Below are positions 41,499 to 54,600 of a DNA stretch of 64,000 nt, piece after piece. The notes below the pieces were generated by a model. The model saw only the letters and a program-made list of their open reading frames with translations, searched no databases and was not told the DNA's origin. This DNA is from Brassica napus (Eukaryota; Streptophyta; Magnoliopsida; Brassicales; Brassicaceae): the NCBI RefSeq assembly GCF_020379485.1, contig NC_063445.1, positions 53,903,422 to 53,967,421 of the forward strand, in the 5' to 3' direction. Positions within the stretch are counted from its first letter, which is position 1; each line of letters begins with the position of its first letter. Both the position numbers and the translations under genes were made by a program.

Positions 41499-41663
41499 TT
41501 TACACACCATAATGATGATGTAATTGATGATTATGATGATGAATTTGTTGTCGACGTATTTAGTTGCTACACGTGGGAGCCGCAAAGGAAGGAGGGTATA
41601 AAACACTCAGAGTAATCTCAGCCGTTAGATTCACCCCCCTCGTTAATTAAACGAGGTTTATCT

Positions 41664-41690
41664 TGATACCATGTTAACAAAGGTTGACAT
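41664..41690 (-). repeat. Possible copia LTR/primer-binding-site remnant
   Basis: TGATACCA (41664-41671), the complement of the TGGTATCA primer site, is followed at once by TGTTAACAAAGG, which looks like an LTR start. This is the same arrangement as at 41327-41345 of the copia element, but the LTR-like sequence differs. No partner LTR was found in the window. Confidence 0.35.
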
Positions 41691-42288
41691 TTTTCATTCC
41701 TAAGAAGCAGTCCAGAAAACTACATTAGGCAATAACAAGTAAAAAAAATAGGTCAAATGCATTATAAGCTGCAACCTTCAGTTTTTTTTTTAAAAGAGAT
41801 TTCAAATTTAAAAAAACATAAACATACAAGGTATGGTTTTATAACTATAAAGTTTTAGAAAGTACGATGAGACAAACCTCATATTTAGCCAAACAATAGC
41901 TTAGAAAGAGAAAAGCTTATAAACATAAACTTAGTGAAACAAGACAAGAAGGAGAAAACACTAGGGAGTATGGTATCTGCAGCCTCGACGACCTCGTTTA
42001 CATTTCTCTCAGACTGTTGTCCAATCCATATATATCTTGAAATTTTTAAAGTGATTTAATTGGCTTTCTACTTCTTGACATGCTGAGATTTGTTGTAGCA
42101 TCACTTAAAAATCCATCTCGATCATCCTGTTTGGTTTGCTGATTAGTTTGATTATGAAGAAGTTGTCATGTATAGGTAAATGCATAAAAGCCAATGAATT
42201 GTTCCTTGCATAGCCGGTCCTGAGTAGAAGCAGACCAAGCCCATGTTTCCGACCGCCAAACAATAATGATAAAAATCAAAAGTTTTTT

Positions 42289-42344
42289 TAGCTAAGTTGG
42301 TTATTTAATAACCTTACACTATTAAAGGTAACGGGTTCGAAAGC
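42289..42344 (+). repeat. tRNA-derived SINE-like Pol III promoter
   Basis: TAGCTAAGTTGG (42289-42300) fits the Pol III A box TRGYNNARNNGG, and GGTTCGAAAGC (42334-42344) fits the B box at most positions, with tRNA-like spacing. The surrounding sequence does not fold into a tRNA and continues as non-coding DNA, so a SINE remnant is the likelier reading. Confidence 0.35.
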
Positions 42345-43537
42345 TTTCCTCCAAACCAGCATATGATCAGTGCCGTACTTCCTTTATGCCAAAAGAAACA
42401 TTGGCTTAGGGCATCACTTAAAAAAACAACACTTAATCATGTACTTAATTAATTACTAATCATAATTAATAAAAATATATATATGTACGTAAATTTAAGA
42501 TTGCTAAACAGTCAAACATGGGCCATAACTAAAAAGAAGTTTATTAGTCCATTACTAGTTTACTAATAAGATACTTAACAATCTTTTGCAAAATTTGCTA
42601 GTCTAGTAAAAATTATGGCAGCAATCCGATTGTCGACTTAACACCTTCTTCTACTACGATCACTTCCAAAAATTGAATATTTTTTATTGACAAAGCCTTT
42701 TATCTCACTTTTTCACAAATCATTATAACTAAGTTAATATTCTTTTTCTTTCGTTACTTTGTTATTTACTTTTATTTGCTTGAATATGTTTATATGGTTG
42801 TCAGATCAGATTAGTTATCATAATCTTAAATGTTGCTAGAAAAAATGTCAGTTTTGGTACATTTGTCGAAAAGAAGTTTTCAAAACTGAAACTGATAAAA
42901 AATTTATAGTGAATATGTCGTAAGAAAAATTAAGCGATTTGGCTATCTTATCTATTAAATTACAATTCTAAGAAATAATAATTTTTAAAGTCTTGTCAAT
43001 GAGTTTATAGGAAAGAAATGAAGAAAAAATGTTCAAAAATATTATTTTTGTTTCTAGTTTTTTTTGTAACAATGATATTTCTAAGATATTTTTTTCTGAA
43101 TGAGGGCATAAATTTTGTTTATCGCTTATGTATACAATTTGTGCTCGCACGATATGATATATGCAACTTTAGTTCTGTTGTTAGCATTTGAAGTACTTTA
43201 CATGGAGCTGCAAACTTTATTTATATATTAGCTTTAAGCTGCACATCTCACGTTCTACATATCAGCATCAAGTGGAAAATAACAGATTAGTTTGCTGAAT
43301 AGGGCGAGAGGTTAGTATATGGTTTAATAAACTTTCTATAAAATAAAATAAAAAAGTTTGTACGAACAAAAGTAGTATTCTATTAGAATAAAGATAAAGG
43401 ATAGTGGAGAATATTATCTAGGAGGACTCCCCAAAAAAATATAGAAGCCAATATAGACGCCATCATTATGTGTTTATATTACATATGAAGTTGCATAACA
43501 TCACTTTCCCTCTGCTTGGTTCTAATTCCTCTCTCCA

Positions 43538-44793
43538 ATGGACCTTGGAACACAGATAGGAACACAGATAGGTACAGAGATCGGGACAGAGATCAAGGCA
43601 GAGACACGCCAAGAAGATCAGAGACATGTTTTTCAAGAATACCAAGAACCTCTTAGATACACCGTAAGATCATTCACAACACAGTCAATTCTTCTTATTG
43701 TCACCTTTATTTTCTTTCTTTAAATATAATCTTTTCCTTGTTTTTGTTGTTGTTGTTGCAAGACATGGGTTTTGAGAGTTTCTATCCACTGCGAAGGATG
43801 CAAGAGAAAAATCAAGAAACTATTGAGCAAAATCGAAGGTGAGAGACATCATCATCTCTTCATGTTGTGTTTCTTTGTTCTTCATAGACATCAAGAGACG
43901 TTTTCTTGTGGTTAGGTGTATACACAACGAACATCGACGTGAAGCAGCAGAAAGTAACGGTGGTCGGAAACGTGGAGCCGGAGCTTCTGATAAAGAAGAT
44001 CATGAAAGCTGGTAGACACGCCGAGCTATGGCCGACTTCGATGGATAATAACAACAACAACAACCAGTGCAACTACCAGAGAGAGAAGAAACCAAAGAAA
44101 CCTAAAAACGATGATGAGGACAGCAGCGAAGATGACGAATACGACGGAAACAACAACAACAGCGGCGGGATGATGGACGGCGGCACATGCATTGGCGGGC
44201 CTCCCGGAGGCGGCGGTGATCAGGTGAAGCAAGTTGTGACGTTTGTCAACGGTCAACCTCAGCCACCGTCTGGAGACGGAGCTCCGAAGAAGAAGAAGAA
44301 AAAGAAAAAGAAGAAGAAGAGCACCACGGTGGTGATGGAAGGAGGAGGCGGTGGTGGTCCTCCGCCGCAGAACGGTGGACCACCAGAGACTGTGATATAC
44401 TCTGCTCCACCACCAGATCAATACCATCCTCCTCATCAGCAGCAGCAGCAGCAGCATATGTATCCTACGGCTCACAGTCCTCCACGTCATTACCAACACC
44501 AAACGTACGGTCCTCCTCCCCCTACGTATTATCACTCGCAGCCTCAAACGGCGCCGTCTTATACTGTGAGCTATAACACGGCGCACGGGCCGGGTCAAAA
44601 TGGGCCGAATAATGGCGGGAATGGTAATGATACGGCGTCGTATTACACGGCTCCTCCGTTGTATTATTCGTACGAGTACGTGGACACGGGATACGAATCT
44701 CCACCGCCAGAATTTTATTCGTATAGATCTCAGCCGTGCGAATCGTTTGAGGCACTCAGCGAAGGCAATCCAAACGCTTGTGGCGTCATGTGA
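43538..44793 (+). CDS. Heavy-metal-associated isoprenylated plant protein (HIPP-like)
   Basis: Binds metal ions through an HMA domain and is probably tethered to membranes by a prenyl group. Exons 43538-43663, 43763-43838 and 43916-44793 join in frame to 359 aa. After a repetitive N-terminus ([16 protein letters not shown]), the HMA domain (about residues 42-108) reads [16 protein letters not shown] with the metal-binding CxxC as CEGC. The rest is low complexity: Asn runs, an acidic patch, a Lys run, Gly/Pro-rich and Tyr/Pro/Gln-rich stretches. It ends CGVM, a CaaX prenylation signal. Syntenic with the Arabidopsis HMA protein I recall as At5g27690; I do not assign a HIPP number. Exon 2's acceptor is GCAAG (43758-43762). 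Confidence 0.9.
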
Positions 44794-45791
44794 TTGGTCT
44801 AAAAGTTCTTAGAATCAAATGATATAATTGGCTTTGAAATGGCATCTTGTTAATGCTGAACGAGTTGTTACTAGAGTGGTATTTTCATAAACAATCACTA
44901 AAAACAATCTCCATTGGTAAAATTAAATTGAATCAAATATGTATACCTTGAATAAAAAGATTTCTACTATGGAAATTTGAGGTTTCATGTAAGAGACATA
45001 TATTTTGTATTTTAGTAGATATCTTATTGTAAATGAAATGTGATAAATTACGACTCTACAAAAAGAGTTGTGAAAGTGATGTACTATTTTCGAATATGCC
45101 ATTTTGTATTTTGTGTACAAAATTTAGAATAGATGAGCTGAGAATATTTGGACTTTGAGAAGGAATAAATCTTTTTACAAAAGAAAAGAAAAGAATAAGA
45201 ATACTAGGGAAAGAGAGATAAATTTGAAATGAATGGATGGCTTTTGAGATGCGCATATCTTGATGATGAAGAATTTTATGTAATAGTGTGCGTCAGGGAA
45301 TCGTATTTTTGGATTGACTCTTACTTGATTGATACAAAATAACTATTGTACTTTTCCATATAAGAAAAAGCAGTCATTTTTTTAACGTATGGAATCTAAA
45401 ACATACGTAAAACATTTCAGTTATTCTTTAATTCCTCTATAGTTAAAAAGAGAACCGACCGAAGATGAGAATCTGATTCTAGTTTTATAAACCAATTCAC
45501 GTTAACATACACTGATGTTTAAAATCATGCATGAGTTACATTAACTTTTTCTTCTTCTTATAGTAATGTTTATCGTAATAAAGGCTTTGAGATTAATTGC
45601 AACCTTATACATTACTACTACTAATCTAGGACTTGTTAATAAGATAGGTTGGAAAAATTGAAGTTATAATCTTACTAGCGAATCAGAAGAAACAAGTTCA
45701 CCGATTGCAATAAAACAAAAGGTCAAGCAAAAAATCATTACTTCAGTGTATGTCCGAGAACGATAAAAAAAAAAACAGCTTTATAAGCTCT
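44794..45791. other. Convergent intergenic region, HMA gene and RPS21
   Basis: AT-rich 3' regions of two converging genes. No coding potential, RNA gene or transposon end was recognised. Confidence 0.5.
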
Positions 45792-46265
<474 letters not shown>

Positions 46266-46700
46266 CTTGGAAGATTAGCTAAGACTATTCTAAATCCAAA
46301 CACTATTAAAAAAAAAAAAAAACAAAACAAAACATGTTATGTTAGACTCTAATAGTACGAACACATGTTATAATTCTTATGTTAAGCAGCACATGACAAA
46401 TAACATCTTATCATGAAAAAAAAAAACATCTTATCATGAACACAGAGCAAAACATACGTAAATGCGAGAGAGAACTCTAGGATTCACCAAAAGCTACCGA
46501 TTCACCTATTCTCGTGGAATGTGGGAAAGCTTACCTGAGGGAGGAGAAGCAAAAGCAAGTGCGGCGACGGTAGAGAAACGACTAGACGGAGGAAGCTCAC
46601 AGGGTTTATACGTTTGCAAAGAACCCTAAGTTTTAAAACGGGCCTGGCATAAAAATCGTCATACTGTTTGGTCTATTAAGGCCCATGTTGCTATCTTTTA
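46266..46700 (-). promoter_or_regulatory. RPS21 leader and promoter with telo-box and site II elements
   Basis: Beyond the leader intron, a telo-box AACCCTAA lies at 46622-46629, GGGCCT at about 46640 and GGCCCAT at 46679-46685, matching site II (TGGGCY/RGCCCA). The telo-box plus site II pair is the known signature of plant ribosomal protein gene promoters. Confidence 0.65.
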
Positions 46701-46757
46701 TTTAACTTTAAAAAAAAAAATTCAGTATTTTTGATTAATATCAAAACTAAAAAAACG

Positions 46758-46829
46758 CTCCGATGCCGGGAATCGAACCCGGGTCTCCTGAGTGAAAGCC
46801 AGATATCCTAACCGCTGGACGACATCGGA
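46758..46829 (-). tRNA. tRNA-Glu (anticodon UUC)
   Basis: Read on the minus strand, the gene folds as a standard cloverleaf: acceptor stem TCCGATG/CATCGGA fully paired, D arm with GGTTAGG, anticodon stem TCTGG/TCAGG with loop CTTTCAC (anticodon TTC), and T arm CCGGG-TTCGATT-CCCGG, which contains the B box. A TTTT-type Pol III terminator follows (plus-strand AAAAA, 46751-46755). No intron; CCA is not encoded, as in plants. Confidence 0.96.
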
Positions 46830-47622
46830 TTTGGTGAACACTCATCAGCGTACATTCTAATTTGCAATTCTAACATACGAATGTAAGTTAACTTCCGACC
46901 TTTGGTTATAGTTTTGTAAAATATGGAGGTGATGTTAATTAAGCGGCCACTGTTTGAATTTGAGATGTAGCGTTAGGAGAGTCTATTATATGTTTCTGCA
47001 TATTGTAAAATTTGTGTGCGAAGGAACTTTATTTTTGTGTTAGCTTGTAGAGGTCAAGAATGGATAGAGTTACAATGGGCATTTAGTAAATTGTGATTCA
47101 TCTGCGTGAAGTAGTCTATACTAAGTTTCCTCATGTCTAAATGATGCCTTTTTTCAAACAGAATCATGATAAAATGGCGATTAGTGGCAACAGAGGTAAA
47201 ATACACCACTAAAACTGTCACAAAATTCTAGTTTTACTAGATTATATCAAAAAGCTTTAATTCTGCTACAAAGCATATATATATATATAATAAAGCTACG
47301 TTATACTGTGTTGTGAAAAAAACAGGAGCAGGTCATGGACGTACGTGGTTGATGCAACCAATTAAGAATGTAGAATAAAACCAAAACTTAGACAAGTGAA
47401 GATCTTTTGATTTGCATTGTGATTGGTCTTTTTTTCTTCTATATAATGTGTTTCCTTGTCATTAGACAAGTGAAGATCTTTTGATTTGCTTTGATTTGCT
47501 TCTGTCAGATGACAAAAGAAAAAAAAAAAACTAAAAATTAGATATTCTATAAAAGAAATTCTTACAGAACAGGAACCAGTGGCTTATGTTTCAGTAGAGA
47601 GAGAGAGAGAGAGTTGAAAGTG
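46830..47622. other. Intergenic region upstream of the HGSNAT-like gene
   Basis: AT-rich spacer. A 27-bp exact direct repeat occurs at 47389-47415 and 47463-47489. A GA repeat (47597-47612) lies just before the start codon at 47623. No gene found. Confidence 0.5.
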
Positions 47623-49985
47623 ATGTCGGAAATCAAAGTGGTGGATGTCATGAGTCACGATCAAGGCCTCCTCGTACACGAAGAAGCTGCTTCTACTCCG
47701 AACCTCAACGAAAAGAGACGACTTGCTTCTCTCGACATCTTCCGTGGCCTCACCGTAGCCGTATCTTTCTTCTCTCTCTATCTCTCTACTCCTCCTCTGA
47801 ATTTTCAAACTTAGAAGCTTTTACTTTCTACAACAGTTGATGATCCTCGTGGATGACGCCGGAGGAGACTGGCCTGTGATTGCTCACGCGCCGTGGGAAG
47901 GCTGCAACTTGGCTGATTTCGTCATGCCTTTCTTTTTGTTCATCGTTGGCGTCTCCATCGCTCTTGCCTTCAAGGTTTGAGAGCTCTCTTTTTGTTCAAT
48001 TTTCGTATTCTGATGGCTCAAACATACACAAAAAAAAAAACGTGTAATTTTTTCAGCGGGTTTCGAACAAGTTTGAAGCTTGTAAGAAGGTAGGGTTTAG
48101 GACATGCAAGCTCCTCTTCTGGGGTCTTCTACTACAAGGTAATGATGAGGTTCTATTGTCCTGTAACTTTGTAGCCCTCAGAACATGATAAACATTCATG
48201 TTTGTTCAAGAAATCGCTAGACGGCAATTAGGCCTTTTTTTATAGAGGATAATTGACTTGATAAAAAAATAGAAGATTATTGATTGTACAGGCGTCTAGA
48301 CCAATTTTTTTAATGGTATAGATTTTTTTATGAAATTGTTCAAGAAAAATCATTTTGTTTAGGTCCGGTGGGCGCATAGGCCTGCACCGATTTCTAGAAC
48401 ACTTCATTTCTTTTGATGTGTAGGTGGTTTCTCTCATGCTCCTGATGAATTAACCTACGGTGTTGATGTCACTATGATGAGGTTCTGTGGGATTCTCCAG
48501 GTCTTATCTCAGACTGCTCAAGATTCATCTTGTGTTTATATATTACTCACGGGTCTTAAAAGGTTTCATGTTTGTTTCTGTGCAGAGAATAGCACTATCC
48601 TACTTGGTAGTAGCATTGGTGGAGATTTTCACAAAGGACTCACATGAGGAAAATCTCTCAACTGGGAGGTTCTCAATATTCAAATCATACTATTGGCACT
48701 GGTAACATAACATTTGATTTTATTTAGAATACAAGTTCATAGAAAAAGAGTTTCAGATTGTTATTCTTTTACATTCACAGGATTGTGGGTGGATCAGTTC
48801 TTGTGATTTATCTCGCCACGCTCTATGGAACTTACGTTCCTGATTGGGAGTTAGTTGTCTCTGATAAAGATAGCATTCTCTATGGGAAGATCCAATCCGT
48901 ATCATGTGGAGTGAGAGGGAAGCTAAACCCTCCTTGTAACGCTGTTGGATATGTTGATAGACAAGTTCTAGGGATCAATCATATGTATCACCATCCTGCC
49001 TGGAGACGATCCAAGGTTACAATAATACTCAATTAATGATCTATGTTTTCATGTCAATGGACTTAATCTCTCTAATGTGTGTGTTTTTTTTTTTGAGAGT
49101 TAGGCTTGCACTGAGTATTCCCCTTACGAGACACCTTTGCGCCAAGATGCACCGTCATGGTGTCATGCTCCGTTTGAGCCTGAAGGAGTCCTAAGCTCTA
49201 TATCTGCTATTCTTTCTACAATCATCGGAGTCCATTTTGGACATACCATCGTACACTTTAAGGAGCATTCAGCTCGGCTGAAACATTGGATCTCCACCGG
49301 TCTAGCTCTCCTTGCTCTAGGACTAACTCTACATTTCACACACTGTGAGTAACATATATAACGCATTGTTCTTTAATCCAACTCACAAAACACTCTCTTC
49401 TCTTTGTTCACTTACATATATTAATGTTTGCAGTGATGCCTTTGAACAAACAACTCTATACTTTCAGCTACACATGCCTCACCTCCGGCGCAGCCGCCCT
49501 CGTCTTCTCCGCCTTGTATTCTCTGGTGATTCTTGTTCCACCACACTGATAAAACACTAACAAAACAAGCTTCATTGTTTTTTTCTTTGTTCCCTGGTTT
49601 TGCAGGTGGATGTATTGGAGTGGAAGCACGTGTTTCTACCTCTAGAATGGATAGGGATGAACGCGATGCTGGTGTACGTGATGGGAGCTGAAGGCGTTTT
49701 AGCTGCTTTCTTCAACGGTTGGTACTATCGCCAACCGGGCAATACACTGGTAAAAGTCTCTTAAAATGAGTCTTGTGTTCTCTTAGTGGTCTAGTTGGAG
49801 TTTAGTAACAAGTGTTGTTTATGGTGCTTGTGTTTTAGATAAATTGGATTAAAGAGCATGCTTTCATCAGAGTTTGGCATTCAAGAAGAGTTGGTGTTCT
49901 GATGTATGTTATTTTTGCGGAGATTCTCTTCTGGGGTTTGGTTACTGGTGTTTGCCACAGGTTCAAGATCTATTGGAAACTCTAA
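47623..49985 (+). CDS. DUF1624/HGSNAT-like multipass membrane acyltransferase homologue
   Basis: Related to heparan-alpha-glucosaminide N-acetyltransferase; the plant substrate is unknown. Ten exons in frame: 47623-47760, 47837-47974, 48057-48138, 48424-48500, 48586-48701, 48781-49015, 49104-49344, 49434-49525, 49606-49749 and 49839-49985, 469 aa. The start is the ATG at 47623 (MSEIKVVDVMSHDQG). The conserved block RLASLDIFRGLTVALMILVDD and HAPWEGCNLADFVMPFFLF is the signature of the family, with a loop histidine near the membrane. About ten hydrophobic segments follow, including SISAILSTIIGVHFGHTIVH, TGLALLALGLTL and VGVLMYVIFAEILFWGLV. Syntenic with Arabidopsis At5g27730. Confidence 0.92.
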
Positions 49986-50770
49986 GGAAAGCGTGTAAAA
50001 GAAACAGAACTCTATGAGAAGCTGTAATACTTATAGTTAGGAACTTAGGATATGTACAAGTCAGATTCTGTTATAACTCTTGTATATTTCTCCTCATAAC
50101 TCTCTTTGTAATGAAAATAGATAGCATTTGTTGATATGCTAGCCATGGGCAAATTTATCTAGAACGAGAGGTTTGGTCGGGGGTAAGATTCTATCAATTA
50201 GCCAAACGGATCCTGCATTTCTAGAACCAACAAATTGAAATGGAACTGAACCGTAAATCGAATGAGTACCCAAATTTCTATAATATAGTTTATATACTTA
50301 TAAATGTTATCTATATTAAATTTTAGAATACTCAGATAGTTTAAACCGACACACCCAAAAACTAGTACCATATTTATTTTTTGAAATATTTTAAATTATC
50401 CGAATTATCTAAATTTTTATCTGAAATTCCAAAAACAAAATGATAGTTATTTTCAAAATTTTGAATTTCCTGATTTAAACCAGAAATAACAAAAAACCGG
50501 AACCAAATGAAATCCAAAATTATTTCGAATATTAGTCGATTTCCAATTTTGTTATCCAAACCAAACCAAAAATCGAAATAACTGAATCGAAAATGAAATA
50601 AACTTTCTAAATATGAACGTATTCTAAACTTTTAGAACCGAAAAACCAAAAAATCGAAAGAAATAAACCGCAACCGAACCGAAGCGAAAACGGAAAGCCA
50701 TGTGATGCAACTCACAAACAAATACCCCGCTATTTGGGATCTATTTGACCCGTTTTTGTTGTACGGAAAA
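49986..50770. other. Intergenic region before the Mutator-like element
   Basis: 3' UTR of the HGSNAT-like gene, then AT-rich DNA with many AACCGAA/AACCAAA motifs (50,240-50,695) similar to those at 18 kb and 28 kb; possibly a decayed non-autonomous element without matched ends. No gene seen. Confidence 0.4.
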
Positions 50771-51145
50771 GGGAAAATTCCATATTAATACACAACTTTA
50801 ATTATAATTTCCAACTTAATACACAAAGTTATAAAGTGACCAAAATAATACATAATCTAAATTAATTTAGTCTTTTAATACATCTACTAAAGCCCATGTA
50901 ATCAATTTACTTGGAATGGTTAATACAATTAACGAGAGTATAAACACCGTAAACAAAACGTTAAATTAATCATTTAGTTCTAAACCATGGTTAAAACTAA
51001 TATTTGTCTAAAACGGTGTCATTTAGAATGGTGATTTCCCCAAATTAAAAATCCTAATTTCTGAAATCTTCTCTTCGCGAAAGCATAACGAATTAGAATT
51101 ATCTTCTTCCTCTGTCAAGAGATTTTAGCTGTGACTCTGTGAAGA
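50771..51145. repeat. MULE left terminal inverted repeat
   Basis: Complete-looking copy beginning GGGAAAATTCC and ending near GTGACTCTGTGAAGA; inverted partner at 55161-55477. Confidence 0.8.
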
Positions 51146-51616
51146 CTAGCGACAACTTGCAACTATGAAAGAGAAGAAGACGATGATGCGACAAGAACTT
51201 GAGACTGAAAACATGTGGCTATAAAAGAGAAGTAGACAATTTTACGACAATTTGTATTGTGTTTGTTTCGTTGGTCATAAGTGTTGTCTGTCTTGTTGCT
51301 CTTATTTGTTTGTATCCTTAGTCATAACTCATACGCTTTGTTATAATATGAATTTGTTCTCTTGTTTTGTGTTTGTAAAAGCAGACAAAGTTTAACCAAA
51401 AAATATATATTAGAAGTGAACATCTGAAGACAAAGCATGATACCTAGAGTTTTGAAACAAAAGACAACGAGTGAAATTCGAAAACAGCTTCTCTACGTGT
51501 TTGTCTACAAAAGACAGAAGACTTTAGGTAGAAATCACACATTCATTCCTTAGAAGAAGAGCCTATAACTCTTGAACTCTCTCCATAAACTTCAAATACT
51601 ATATTTGTAAATGGAC

Positions 51617-54600
51617 TTATGTAGACTCCATGACCCCTAGGAACGACCTCTCTACGTGCTTGTCCTTTTCCTGGAGGACGTCCACGGCCACGACCAGTAG
51701 AAGGTGGTCTTGTTGCTGCATCAGTTGATATAGACGAGGATGGTCTTGTTGATGCCTCAGGACATGAAGAAGTAACAACATGTGTGTTGATGGAAGATTG
51801 GGATTGTGTTGTTTTTTGTCTCTTTGGTTGCTTTGGATTTGTTTCTCCATCGGCCTGTTATGTTAAATAAGAAACATAAGTGCTAGCATGTACATATTCA
51901 AAGGAAATATTGACTATATACTCACATATATCTTCCACGGTCTTCCACGTTTGCGTTTTGGACCTTCAACCACATAAGCCGCATTCTTACAAGTGAGCCG
52001 GTTATGTCCAACCTTTCTACAGTTACCACATGTGATTGTCCTGCCATCACGAGTTACACGGTTGGGCTTTGTAGGTGACTCATGCGCTGCTTTAATCCTG
52101 TTTTTTTTAGGACGGCCTGACATCTTCCTATAACCCGGAACTCCAATGGGGTCTTTACCAGTCTTCTCCCAAAATATTTCTCCATTAACTGGTTTTATGT
52201 TGTTCCTGTAAGTCTCAATCCAAACCTGCCTCTTGTAATAATAATCTACATAACTGCATAGAAAAATTAACAATTTTAATAACAAAGGAATCAACATGAT
52301 GAAATAAAATATTTAACAACTTACTTAGCTGAATCATGGTTGTTGTCGTTGATGACCCGAACTGCATGTGAGCAAGGGATGCCTGTGAGGTCCCACTCCC
52401 GACAAACACAGGTTTTTAGGCGCAGACTGACTTCAAAGCTGCAACTGTACAAAATAACTTCATATAAGTTATCACTACTCCTGTAGATGGTACAACGATT
52501 GCTTGTTTTTCGGTTCGTTTCCAAAGTATCAGCTACTTTTTTTGGAAAATCCAGAAGACATCGGTTTGCCTTCACCCACCTGCGAGAAATGCGAGTCATA
52601 GCTTGCCTCCTTATTGTTTCCAACATATTAATCAGTGGCAACTCTCTCGCTTTTCTAATGGTCCTGTTGAAACTCTCAGACAAGTTGTTGCAAACGTTAT
52701 CAGAACGTGCTGTGTTAGAGAAGAAGGCACAACACCAACTGTTTGGCTCAGCTGCCTTCAAGTCGTCATGTGCTTCTCTATCAAATGCACGCAACTCATC
52801 CATCCGTGACTCATATTCTGGAACTGTTCGACTGTAAGCCACCTTCTAGAAGAAAGGTCTATAGTCTTCATTGTTGTAAGTCTTCTTCCAGTTAGCATAT
52901 ACATGCCTTGCACAGTTCCTATGTTCTGCATTTGGAAGAATTGTTGCTAGAGCAATTTTTAAACCCTGAAAAAAGCAATACCAAATTAGTGAAAAGTGAA
53001 ACATAGAAGTGTTTAAGTCTTAAGAAACAAAGACATACCTTCTGTCTATCTGAAATAAAAGAAAATCCAGTTCCTGATCCCAGTCCCAAGTCTGTTTGCA
53101 ACTTCTTAATAAACCACTCCCATGAATCTTTGTTCTCTACTCTAGCTACAGCCCATGCTATAGGATAAATCCTATTCTCTGCATCTCTCCCTACAGCTGC
53201 TAATATCTCTCCTTTTAATTCCCACTTTAAGAAAGCACCGTCTAGTCCTATCAAAGGCCGACAATATTTTCTCCAAGTTGTTCTGAGTGTTTCAAAGCAC
53301 ACATAGAACCTATCAAATACCTGCCTCCCGTCCTTCTCAACCGTTACGATCTCAGTGCTACAGTTGTTATTAGATCTCTTTAACTCAGCTTCATAATCCC
53401 ATAACTTCGCAAATTGTTGTTTTTGTGTTTCTAGCACCATGTCTAATGCAATCCTTCTTGCTTTTCTGCACTTATATATCGAAACTGAGACATTGTATTG
53501 GTGCATCAACTCATCTTTGATATCAGTGCTTCTTATTTCTGGTCGTCTTCTTGCTTCTTCTTTGAAGAGTTTCGCAATGGTACCTTGTTTCAGCATTCGC
53601 ACTCTTCCTGTTGGCAAATGGCATTGAATGTCTTCATAAACTTTAACCATCCACTTACGAATTGGTTTCTCTAGAGAGCAATATATCCTTCACTTTCAGT
53701 TTTCATGTGTACACACAGCTGCTTGCTTCGTCGACTCCCATCTATTAAGCTTGACATCATACTGTGTCTTCAAAACATACCTTAGCAACTGATCTTTGAA
53801 CTCATCACCATTGTTAAATGTTTGCATAAGCCACATGTATGGAGGCTTATCATAGTCTGCACGACTTCTCTGTGAGTTTGCTTTCTTCTTCCTTGTTGTT
53901 TTCTTGTCTTCTTTGTGAAAATTAACCCATTCTTCATCAGTTTCAACTAGAGAATCTGGATACTCATCTCCTTGAAGAGGCCTCTCATCTTCACTGTCGG
54001 TTTCACTTTCTTCAGCATGAACATGATTTAGATGTGTAGCATGGGTCTCTTCAGCCTGTGAAAACAAACGTTGGAATCAAACATCATCAGCTTTTTGACC
54101 CAAAATTTGCTCTTCATCTTCTGATTGATGACCACTTGCAACTTTTTCTTGTTCTTCTCTAATTTCAGTTTTCATGTGTACACACAGCTGCTTGCTTCGT
54201 CGACTCCCATATATTAAGCTTGACATCATACTGTGTCTTCAAAACATACCTTAGCAACTGATCTTTGAACTCATCACCATTGTTAAATGTTTGCATAAGC
54301 CACAGGTATGGAGGCTTATCATAGTCTGCACGACTTCTCTGTGAGTTTGCTTTCTTCTTCCTTGTTGTTTTCTTGTCTTCTTTGTGAAAATTAACCCATT
54401 CTTCATCAGTTTCAACTGGAGAATCTGGATACTCATCTCCTTGAAGAGGCCTCTCATCTTCACTGTCGGTTTCACTTTCTTCAGCATGAACATGATTTAG
54501 ATGTGTAGCATGGGTCTCTTCAGCCTGTGAAAACAAACGTTGGAATCAAACATCATCAGCTTCTTGACCCAAAATTTGCTCTTCATCTTCTGATTGATGA

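Larger units (their letters stand above)
41504..43537. other. Intergenic region upstream of the HMA protein gene
   Basis: It starts with the displaced distal upstream DNA of H2A.W, including CACGTG (41570-41575, G-box core) and TATAAAA (41597-41603). A copia-like LTR/primer-site remnant (41664) and a SINE-like tRNA-derived region (42289-42344) follow, then AT-rich DNA. No protein gene seen. Confidence 0.45.

Noticed and set aside
44026..44598. 190-codon minus-strand frame rich in Arg, Val and Leu
   Set aside because: It is the antisense of the low-complexity HIPP-like coding exon; composition is set by the sense repeats.
50160..50710. Candidate hAT-like element from the AACCGAA-rich island
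   Set aside because: No matching inverted ends or target duplication could be found by eye.
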